Positions 47,226 through 59,200 of a stretch of DNA of 64,000 nt are shown here, piece by piece. This DNA is from Phoronis australis. Taxonomy: Eukaryota > Phoronida > Phoronidae. The position numbers were made by a program, and so were the translations under genes. Each line of letters opens with the position of its first letter. Within the stretch, counting starts at the first letter, position 1. A model generated the notes under the pieces. The model saw only the letters and a program-made list of their open reading frames with translations, made no database searches and had not been told where the DNA came from. The stretch is from positions 87,150-151,149 of the forward strand of contig NMRA01000014.1 in assembly GCA_002633005.1 (NCBI GenBank), written 5' to 3'.

Positions 47226-50200
47226 CTGGAAAGTGGACAACACAGTCTTAACTGTGATTGACATAGAAACAATGCTAAAATGTCAGTACATCCGCCTTAG
47301 TGTCTAAAATACTTCATAAGATGAAAACAAATAGTAAAAATTGCAAAAAGTAATTAAGCACAAGTTGGTGGACCACAGGTACAGAATATGAATCACATTG
47401 CAAAAAGTTGTCATTTTTGACCTGTACTTCAACGATCAGTTACACTTTAAAGATGAATCAGTTTGGTAAGCAAGTGATCCAATGTCACAAACAAAACATT
47501 AAAGTCAAGGATGTTTTTGACAAGAGAAAGTGAATTGTTACCTTATTCAGAGCGTTGTGACTACGTTCCCATTTACGAATCAACTCATTCATCACTACTG
47601 CTGTTTGCTGAGGCTTAGACCTGCACTGAGCACACACTCCATCTATACTCAGTTCACCACACAGCAAACAGTCTCTGGAGGCAAAGTACTGTGAAATGGT
47701 GCCTTGTTTACTGCTGCAGCAAACTGAGCTCATGGGAGTGACTTTATTAAACTTTGGCAACTCATTGTACCTGGAAAGTGAGCAAATGAACTAAGCTGTT
47801 CACACGACAGTCAAGGCAGAACTGATGTTGATAAAACTGAAGTAAAAATTATCCATTTCGGGACAGTGAAAAATTAATCGTTTTGCTCAAGGTCTAACCT
47901 TGCCCTAAACTCTAGAAATACGCAATATTGGCCATCCCAAATTCAAAAATCACTGGAAAGACAGCAAAATTTACACATTCTGTAGATTGAAATTTGAGAA
48001 ACCAATATTGCCCTTGTCCCAAATTCTTTTTCAGCGCCCAGTTAAAAATCCATGAGATAATTACTGGAACTATACTGTTCATTGTGCAAGGGTCATTGAA
48101 AATTTTGGTTCACACCACAAAATTAAACTTTGCACTGGAAATTTAACAACATTAATGCTTTACATGAAATCCTTACACCTAATTTAGGCTGGCATTCACA
48201 GACATACCTACTCAACCATTTCACCATATGCAATGTATGAGTAGTCATAATCCAAAAACAAGCCCCTTGCACATACTAAAACAAGACATGCATGTTAACA
48301 AGCTGAATGGAATGTCAGATCTGTTTGCTCATAAGTCTGAACCTATCACAGCATCAGGCCTACTGTTCGCTGCAAGTAAATTTAGTCGAACTTTTGGTGC
48401 CTAACATCGTTTTTGTGCTGCACTCTAGTGTCATTTTGTTTTCCATTTACTTCTGATTTGGCCAAAAACTAATATTAAATTTTGCCACTTCAAGTGCCAT
48501 TTGCACTGTAATTACTTACATAGGGGATAATTTGGCCAAAAGAGTTAACAGAACATAACTTGCCAGTATGAATGTAACATGCTGTGTAAGTAAGTCGATA
48601 AAGGTTTGTGCTGAAAATGATCCCCACAAAACACCTACTAATGTCCAGTACTTAGTAGAATGGCCAGGTGTTGGTGAATAACATTGCATGACACAGATTT
48701 TCACGTTCTCATGATGCACATCTTTAGTACAAAGGCCATATGTTTGCAAAATTCAACATAGTAACATTTCAATAATTTTGGATTTAATCAAGTGTTATAC
48801 ATTGAGCTTCTCTTACAACACTGCACAGTGAAACCAATAAACAAATAACACTAACAACACATCTTAATCAACCCCCAAAATCAACACTGGTGAAGTCAAA
48901 CTATTGTTTGAAACCAAGATGTGACTTATGACATAACAGTTTGCCATCATTATCACATGTAAAAATGTTTTTAATTTGGCTTTTGAATTTTGTCCAGCAC
49001 GACACCAGGAGATGAAGAATCATAAAGGTAAGGTCTCTTGTGACGTCTTGAAGATGTCACTCAGAAAATAATGCATTGAATAAAAGACAGAAGTTGTCAA
49101 AGAGAAATTGCTTACAATTACCAAAAACCTTGCACCACAGAAAGAAGAATAGTGCTCACCACAAAAAGACGTTCACACCAAGTAGGCTGAAGATGCGGCT
49201 GAGAGGGGGCAGCACTTGCTTTGTGATATAGTAGGTGACATTGAGTCTCAGTGATTGGTCACTTAGAACTTCATCCGGGCGCCGAACCAACTGTATAAGA
49301 GGCAGGCCAGGAGTACCATACACAATCACATAGGGAACACGTTCACCCACACGGGGCTCACTTCTTCGATCTGATCTAAGAAGTTTTCTGTGAGGAAAGG
49401 GAAACATAAAGTTTAGAAATTATTAGTAATCTATGGTATGACCTAAAAAATAATAATAATTACAAAATTCAGGAAACTCTGAATCAAGTATTAGCTGAGA
49501 TAATACTACCACAAATTTTATTAGCAAATGATACATATTTCTTTGTACCCAAAATGTTTGCAAAGAAGGCGAGGATAAAAACATTGACATAGTTAAATTT
49601 ATGTGACACTTTGTACACGGAAAAGTTTAATATCATAAACAATTCATCTCAAACATTTTAAAGTATCAGGAAAACATTCGGCAACTTTCCGTCAACGGCA
49701 CGTTCTTTAGGCAAGGCAATTAGATAGCAGTTAAACGTATTGACTTCAGCATTCATAATTTGAGTACTTCACTTAACATGCACCAGTAGTCAACCCATTG
49801 TTAATATCCACATGTTTCTGTTTAAACTATGCTTGCATTCGTTTGTAATAAAAGGCTTAATTTTGCAACAGAAAATCCACGAAATGTGATCCCCGTCTTT
49901 TCTAAACAATCAATACCCTCAAAGAATTTTTGGGTTGAAAGCCTCAATGCAGCGCAATTTTTAAAAACAAATCTTTTGGATCATGCTTTGGGATGGAGCA
50001 CTCTTACTTTGTAACTATGGCTAATTAGCATTGCTAATTACATGTCATAACCCCATGCAGTGAGTGGAGCTCATTGGATTGCTTTAACAGGAAGTACTGA
50101 ACATGTGATTTATACCTGTTTAAAGTTTGCAATTCCAACTTGACTTAATCAGTGTTAAACTTTTAAAGCAGGCAGAAAACGAAACGTAATATGAAGCACA

Positions 50201-53200
50201 GTGCTTTGTTTTTGTTGTTAAACTCTTTATTGACCACCTGGCCAGTAACCAACATTACATAACATGCAGTGAAGATTTCCTACCAGTGCACTTGATGCTC
50301 ACTACTACCTTCAATGCTTGCCACATTTGAACATTATCATGGTATACTGAATCAGATGTTCACTACTAACTTTGCTGCTTGCTGCATTTGAACAAAAAAC
50401 AATGGCTTTCTTATTTCTAAAAGTTCTATTCTCTCGTCTAAACAGACATGCTGTTAGTCAATCAGAGAGTGGATTGTCAGATACGAAGTACTTTGAAGTG
50501 CATCAAGTCATCAAAGACATAATTATAACAAGGAAATTGAGGAATATTGAATGGCATGACCTTGCACTAACATACTACACATGGCTATTGACAGACCGTT
50601 CCCTATTACACAAGAGAGCCAACTTACCTTGATATTTCCAAAGCAGGTACACAGGCACCAGGCTTATACCCTGCAGCTCCACGGTACTCCCTCGCAAATG
50701 TGAGATCTTGCATGCTAACTCGGCCATCACTGATCTTTAAGCATTGTTTCATCACATACTGTTTCACCTGAGAAACATCCTTGGTGGTGAACAACACCTT
50801 GATACTTCTCTCTAAAATCTGAAAGTTAACAAACGTTAAAAATAAGTAATTTTCAACAAAATTTTCTCGAGCTCTCTGTATCCATGACAGTCGTTCACAG
50901 CGCAACAAGAAAACAAACGGCTAAGAGGCATAAGAAAACTAATTATCAAAATGACAACAAACTTTGAGACTGTTCTTGTCTCATCCTCAGGAAAAAACAA
51001 AATGACACAGGTTACTGGAATACGTGATGAAGGGCCGTGGCCCTCTGAGATGCAAATCAATAGCTGTTCTAAAAGATACACATGATAGGAAAACAGAGCC
51101 AGCAAGCGGTGTACACCATGAGCTGCTCAACACCTGTCTGTAGTGTTCCATATACTGAATTACTGTATTGTCAGTGATCTTGTGCCTAATGATATTATGG
51201 CCATGACAGTGTATAAAATGATACTTAAAGAAAACAATTCCGCAAATGCATGGCTAGGCGCTGGGAAAGAGAACACACCGTGTGGCGTGTAGAGGAAAGA
51301 ATGAGGTAGGAATCAAAACAAAAAGGTCATTTACAACTAGTAGCTGTTCTAGTCAATAATGCAATGTTTCTATGTCACAAAGTAGTATGTTGTCAGCTCA
51401 ACAGTAGATACTTAACATATTACAGGAGTCACAATTAAAAAAAAAAATTTTATCAAAAAATCAGGCTTCAATACTTTCATTTAATAACTTTATCAGACTG
51501 CTCCAAGGCGGTCATGTAGTAATAATTTCTAAAATCTATTGGTCATTTTACACCATCCTCTAGCATATTGATAATGGCACGACATTTCCGTTGGTCATTT
51601 CTATGGCCACTTTCATGTGTTACTGTAACAGCTTTCCCACAAGTATGACCACTGGTATCAAGTACACTCATGGTGGGCATTTGGACTGTATTTTTATGAC
51701 ACACTCGGTCATATGACATCACCTGTGTGATGGGCATTGACATTAGATTGTCTAAGTCTGATTGATACACATCCGGGTAACTATTAGAGATAGATACCTT
51801 AGGAACGGCTGCACATGAATCTCTTCTCACAGTTTCAATTCCTTTAGCATCAAACACAGGTTCTGTTTGTTCAGGAGTTTCATACATAAAGCCCACATAA
51901 CGCTTCTTGGTTTGTAACACACAGGGGAGATAAACCTGGAACCAACTGGTGTATTAGAGGTATTAAGAAATGAAAACAAAAGTGATCGCAATCAATACAG
52001 ATCTAATTTAACAGCCAACTCTTTAAAAAATCCTTAAAAACAATAGTTCTAGTCTTTCATGGAAGCACACAATGTTTGACATACACTGCTGACATTAGTG
52101 AAGGAATAACAATGGATCATATATTACACACCAGTGTTGCAGTATTCCAAGAGGACAAGGCATCAATTGTATTTTTGTGCAGCAATTGTATTTTTGTGCA
52201 TCAATTGTATTTTTGTGCATCAGTTGTATTTTTGTGCATCAATTGTATTTTTGTGCATCAATTGTATTTTTGTGCATCAATTGTATTTTTGTGCAAAAGG
52301 CTTAAGTATACCCCACACACTTTACCTCTATCCCACCCTTACTCAAACATTTCCGAACTTTTAAGGGCGGAATTTAGATGATTAAGATAACAATTTCAGT
52401 TCAACTATTAAGGACACAAGCCAAGTCAGCCTAGTGCTTAAAGAGTTCTGGCAATTCCATCACTAACAACCCTCCCTGTTCCCCAGTCCTCGAACAAATG
52501 AGGACAGTTATAATGAACACTTGAGGTCGCCACTGGTTATGGATCATTCAGTTACAGCATAAACAGAAAACAGTAACCATGATAAGTCAATAAGACTGCT
52601 TGCGTGCATACATACCTTTTCAAACTTCAACTTGACAGGTTTGGGATTGACAGCTGTGACCGCTTCAACTATCTCATAACCGATCTTAAACGCTTGCTCT
52701 TTAGATCTTCCTTTTAACAAGATGAACATGCTGTGGAAAGATCACACACCATATACACTACACTGGTGGGATATGCAAGTAATATGAAAAGTGTGTCTGC
52801 AAATTGTGGGACATATTTGTGATACATTGACATCGTAGCCACAACAAAACCAAATATCATTCATATAGACCACTTACTTGTAACATAGATTTTTCTGATT
52901 AAAGGTTTACATCCTACACTACTGCCAAAACTATACACACGATACCTTACCTGTCTGTGTCACCATAGACCACCCGAGCATTCCAACGTTTGGTTTCCTC
53001 CACTTGTTTTATTGCACGTTCGAGTGTTTCTCGTGCCTTTCGCACTATACTGTCAGCCACCTAATTCAAAAATAAATTCTGTGACAACACCACAGACCTA
53101 AAGCAATAGGCAGCTCCATCACATCACATGAAACTTGTTTACTTTAGGCAATACCTGATCAGCCTACACTAGCAGTGTACCTCCTCGTACAACCCATTAT

Positions 53201-56200
53201 TGAAACTTGCACTTCATTATTGAAGAACCTACACTTGGAAAGTATTTCCTTGCAGACAATTTGGTTCTCCATTGATTACAGTAAAAATTCTTCCGTTTGG
53301 GACATAATATGACGGCCATGAGAAATTTCATTTTGTTAAAATTTCTCAACAAAAATGACTCAGGAAAATTTACGTTGCTTTTAACAGGTGTGTAAGGGGT
53401 GACTATAAATCAAACAACACTTGGTAAAACTTTGAGCATTTCCAATAATGTGGTAAGCTTCTGAAAAAAGAAATGTGGTGACTTTAGCAATTATTCTGGT
53501 CACAAATTGAAGAAGCTTTACCGTTGAATCTATGTTACAGCAGCCCATGGTGTGACATTTTGGCAGGCACAGGATAACATGCACCTAGCTGTATTAAAAA
53601 ATAACTCGGAGCTTAATGTTGTGGACTCCAAGGTTATCAGATCAATTCCTGGCTACACACATGCTACACACATCCTACACACATGGAGTGGTCATCCTAC
53701 ACACATGGAGTGGTCATCCTACACACATAGAGTGGTCATCCTACACACATGGAGTGGTCATCCTACACACATAGAATAGGTCATCCTACACACATGGACT
53801 GGTCATCCTACACACATAGAGTGGTCATCCTACACACATGGACTGGTCATCCTACACACATGCAGTGGTCATCCTACACAAATGCAGTGGTCATCCTACA
53901 CACATGCAGTGGTCATCCAACAGATTTGTGGAATATTCCGCATGGCAAAAATTGAACTGCTAATTAAGAAAATGGTAATTGCGGAAATAAAAATGTAACA
54001 TTGTAAACAAGTTTAGGGTAAGGTATAGATTTGTTTCATACCATTTTTATGGCCCTTAGTGGATTTAAAAAAGTGTGGAACCATTCCGCACACTTTGAGA
54101 CTAAATACGGTAAGATAGTCTCATTTGAGAAAAAAATCGCCTTAACAGAATACAACAACAAACCTCAACACAAGGCATTCGACCAGAAAAGTTAGCAGAC
54201 GTGTAGCCATAAGTAACATTAGCAATCAACTTGAGGCCCAGCTGGCGAGAGTGCAGCATCTGTTGACGGTATTTGTCATCTTTACACAGTTTCATGGCAG
54301 TCTTCACCATAATGCGCGTATCAAGAATTTCTTTTACCATGCTAAAACAAAGGGATAAACAATAACCTATTAATAACTACTACGTTATTGTCAATGCCCA
54401 TCAAGTACATATTACGTTCAATTCACTAACTTTGCTAAGAAACCTCCTTATGCATCCTCATCTCCAAATTCCATCAATCTGTCTTATCCACCCTCTGTTA
54501 CTTTACTTTTAATTATCAATTTATATAGTTCATAATACAAGAAAAAAGACAACAAAACACAAAACCAAATAAAGAATAAAATTTCAATAGGAAATATGGA
54601 GAACGGAAAAAGTCTAAGAATAATTTCCATTAATGTCCCTCAACATCCCACCCTAAAACCCTCTTCTTTGTTAATTAATTATCAACCAACTGGCCCTAAG
54701 CATCTACACAAATCCCATTCATTCTCAACTCTTTCGTATCAATCTGTCATGTCCACACACCACGTACATCCCTGCCCCGTCCCCATCTCCTCTTGTCTCT
54801 TCCCAACCAGTCGTGCAGACCATATGCTCTTATTCCCTGTCCTGTCCCCACACTGTGACCCTTCCTGCCTCGCCCCACCTCCATCTCCCAAAGCACATCA
54901 CATGCTCTTACTCTCTGTCCTCTCCCCACACTGTGACCCTTCCTTCCCCGCCCCACCTCCATCTCCCAAAGCACACCACACGCTCTTACTCTCTGTCCTC
55001 TCCCCACACTGTGACCCTTCCTTCCCCGCCCCACCTCCATCTCCCAAAGCACACCACATGCTCTTCTCTCCTGCTTACATTACCTGGAGATGATTCCTTT
55101 TCGTATGTGAGGCTTCACAAACACAACACCATTAGGTGAAATATTCAAGTCATCAAGCGAGAGTTTCTGAAAAATAAACAAAAATATGAACATGTGCTAC
55201 AGATATTTAATGCATGTGCCCCTACTTTACTCGCCCTTATTGTACACAGAGGCAAGTGATTCCAAAGCTAAACTTGGTTTTGGCAGCTTCATCAGAAGTC
55301 ATCCTATGCTGCAGAAGTCTATTACCTTAATGGGATGCGCCGCAGTGTACAATAAAGTTAGTACAATGAGCTTTCAAGAGAAGCACATCCTCACTCAACA
55401 GCTTTGTGTAGTCACATTAGAGAGGACATATGAACAGCCTGGTGTAGTCACATTAAAGAGGACATATGAACAGCCTTGTGTAGTCACATTGGACAGGACA
55501 TATGAACAGCCTTGTGTAGTCACATTAGAGAGGACATATGAACAGCCTTGTGTAGTCACATTAGAGAGGACATATGAACAGCCTTGTGTAGTCACATTAG
55601 AGAGGACATATGAACAGCCTTGTGTTGTCACATTAGAGAGGACATATGAACAGCCTTGTGTTGTCACATTAGAGAGGACATATGAACAGCCTTGTGTAGT
55701 CACATTGGAGAGGACATATGTTTACAAGAAGGGCTGCATCCAACAAGTACCGTAATCGTTCGGGTTAACGCCCATGTTCAGTTAACCGCCCATCCCCGAC
55801 TTTAAGTGCTGCTCGGTTAAGCGCCCCCCTGCGATTTTTGAAGATTTCTAGTTAAGCGCCTACCTCTCGGTTAAGCGCCCATCCCCGACTTTTAAAGAAT
55901 GAAGATTTAGCGCCTAGCGCGATTCCCCAACTTTTAGAAAAAGATTGATGATCACAATGAGTGCAACGACGCCGGGACTCCGAGACGGTGGTTTAGCAAT
56001 CTGAATTACAATACAGGTAATGAGTTGTTGTCTTGGGTCATGAACTCACTTCAAAACATAATACTCGAACCTTTTTGTCACTTTATTTTCTTCCCTTGTT
56101 TGCAAAGTTTAAGAACGCCGCCGGGATCAAAACCTCCACTTTCAGCGACTTTGTCTGCCAAGCTGAGTTTCCGTCTGCAATGCACTAGATAAAACATATA

Positions 56201-59200
56201 TTCGAAAAAATCAGGCCAGAGAAATGTGACAATGGTTTTGCCAACCCTCCAAATTCTATTAAGGTGGGAAGCTCTCGTATTTTGAGCAAATCTCACAACT
56301 CACGGAAAGATGTCAAATTCTCAATATTTTGATGAGTATAACTGCCGGGTTATAGAGGATGTGGGGCGACCGAAGGGACAGTACAAGTGCCTTACTGGGT
56401 TACCGATTTCGTTGCTGCCTGTCGATTTCTGAATTCAAACGTTGGCAATAATGTATGTTTGTGTATGATCTTGAAGTAATAAAAACAGCTAGTCAAATTT
56501 TGTTTTTCGCTTATTGCATCTCAGTCAAACTCGTTAGCAGATTTAACTAATGTCGCTGGCTGTTCTTTACTATTTCTTGCGTCAGCCCCCACGTAAGCGT
56601 AACTGTGTGAATTATCGTTTCCACATCCCCTTTTTAGCCATCCAGAATAATTTTGTTTATACATTGGCCATTTTCAGCCTGAACAAAAATTCTTACCATT
56701 CGAGTCTGAAATATCTACGACGTAGACTGCTTGACGATAGTGGGTAGGNNNNNNNNNNNNNNNNNNNNNNNNNNNNNNNNNNNNNNNNNNNNNNNNNNNN
56801 NNNNNNNNNNNNNNNNNNNNNNNNNNNNNNNNNNNNNNNNNNNNNNNNNNNNNNNNNNNNNNNNNNNNNNNNNNNNNNNNNNNNNNNNNNNNNNNNNNNN
56901 NNNNNNNNNNNNNNNNNNNNNNNNNNNNNNNNNNNNNNNNNNNNNNNNNNNNNNNNNNNNNNNNNNNNNNNNNNNNNNNNNNNNNNNNNNNNNNNNNNNN
57001 NNNNNNNNNNNNNNNNNNNNNNNNNNNNNNNNNNNNNNNNNNNNNNNNNNNNNNNNNNNNNNNNNNNNNNNNNNNNNNNNNNNNNNNNNNNNNNNNNNNN
57101 NNNNNNNNNNNNNNNNNNNNNNNNNNNNNNNNNNNNNNNNNNNNNNNNNNNNNNNNNNNNNNNNNNNNNNNNNNNNNNNNNNNNNNNNNNNNNNNNNNNN
57201 NNNNNNNNNNNNNNNNNNNNNNNNNNNNNNNNNNNNNNNNNNNNNNNNNNNNNNNNNNNNNNNNNNNNNNNNNNNNNNNNNNNNNNNNNNNNNNNNNNNN
57301 NNNNNNNNNNNNNNNNNNNNNNNNNNNNNNNNNNNNNNNNNNNNNNNNNNNNNNNNNNNNNNNNNNNNNNNNNNNNNNNNNNNNNNNNNNNNNNNNNNNN
57401 NNNNNNNNNNNNNNNNNNNNNNNNNNNNNNNNNNNNNNNNNNNNNNNNNNNNNNNNNNNNNNNNNNNNNNNNNNNNNNNNNNNNNNNNNNNNNNNNNNNN
57501 NNNNNNNNNNNNNNNNNNNNNNNNNNNNNNNNNNNNNNNNNNNNNNNNNNNNNNNNNNNNNNNNNNNNNNNNNNNNNNNNNNNNNNNNNNNNNNNNNNNN
57601 NNNNNNNNNNNNNNNNNNNNNNNNNNNNNNNNNNNNNNGCGACGTGACGATAAAGCTCTTTGAAAAGGGCTACGCGTTCCGAGTATGATTGTCGTGTCGG
57701 GATTTAGATCGCCAGGTAAGATTAACCGCCCAGGGCGGTTGTCTGTCGTAATAAGCGCCCATGTTCGGTTAACCGCCCATCCCCTACTTTAGGTGGATTT
57801 TCGATTTAACCGCCGACTGCTCAGTTAACCGCCTTCCCCCGATTTTTTGGATTCGCCAATTTAACCGCCCAGGGCGTTAACCCAAACAATTACGGTACAT
57901 TCAACATTGACACAAACATGAAATTTCTTTTATATTATATTTTTTTGTAATTTTAGTACCTAACCCTTGCATGAAGAATAAATGATTCATAATTAAAAAC
58001 TTACACAGTTGTAAATTAATTAAAGATAACTGACTACATGCAACAGATGACTCACCATAGGTCAACAGTTCACAGAGACCAGTCATAAGACTGCTTAGCA
58101 GTCTCTCATACTAGAATTACGTGACACATCGACAAGGTGTTCTTGTTCAACAACATTTTGATAGAAATCTTGTAAAGAAAACTACATAAATGATAACAGA
58201 AATAGTTACTGTCAAAGTGTTGTTATCAATATCCAGATGGGTACATCCAAACTTAATAGGTCCATCTGCCAGTTGGGACCAACTCTCAAGTCTCCCAAGA
58301 CAAGTTGAAAAACAGTAGTTGTAGGCAATCATTATCGACGGGTAGAGAGATTGAAAATCCACCACCACCACCGGGTCTGTATAAAATCTGGATTCTGGTT
58401 CCATAACGAGTGAAATGCATTCTGGTGCCTTCATGAACGACCGCTGCTGGACAGATGGAGACACAGCTATGAAGTTTTGAGGCTTGGCAAGGCGCAACAT
58501 CATTGACTCCACTCGATACTACAACAGGAGTGCAAAAACTAAACATCATCCTTAAATTCAATTGGTGGGACATCAAAACATCCTTTGGGGCCTTAAATTT
58601 CTGTGAACACTTCCTAGTCATCCATAAAAATGACGACTTAAAGTCATAAACATGCAAAGGAATACCAACCAAATGTTCCACATTTTTTAACAAGATTTGG
58701 CCTTCTTCTTTATAACAATAACATATCATGAACTTCAAATTGCTAATAAACATTATCGTTTACAGGACTCACTTTACATAATGTTTGCTGTATAATTAGT
58801 ATGTGGTCAGTGAACCTTTTGAACGTTATAGGATGGGTTACTTCCGCTCATTTCTATTCAAATTAAAATGACAAAGGTCTTACCTGAGATCCTCTGGACA
58901 GGACATGATAAAACTCAATCCCGTAAATTCGAGCAAATTCACTAGCCTGTCCAATCAAGTCAAGCTTCTTAATAATGTCAATGTTACCCCTAACACGACT
59001 CACACAATTTTCTATGACTTTCCACCTGAAAGTTCAGAAATGAACAATTCACATATAACAAAAACAAAGACTACAAAGTATACTCCCAGACTTTTCTTAA
59101 CTTTCCTAAAGCACTGTTCATACCAAAGTGGCAATGACTTTTAAACCTGTTTAAAGGTTACAACTCTTGGTAGGAATAATTTAAAACCATTTATAAAAGT

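Noticed and set aside
53661-53930. CRISPR-like spaced repeats
   Set aside because: Units are directly adjacent without unique spacers, in an animal intron; it is a minisatellite.
54596-55093. Proline/histidine-rich open frame of 165 codons
   Set aside because: Results from the 78-bp pyrimidine-rich tandem repeat in a REV3L intron.
55186-55755. 189-codon open frame with repeated VVTLERTYEQPC units, and its antisense partner
   Set aside because: Produced by the 36-bp minisatellite in a REV3L intron; both strands are open, as expected for such a repeat.
56731-57663. 310-codon open frame
   Set aside because: It runs through the 890-N assembly gap and has almost no real sequence.
58286-58753. 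155-codon minus-strand frame overlapping the REV3L motif A exon
   Set aside because: A different frame over intron plus exon; the neighbouring frame carries the conserved DFQSLYPS motif.
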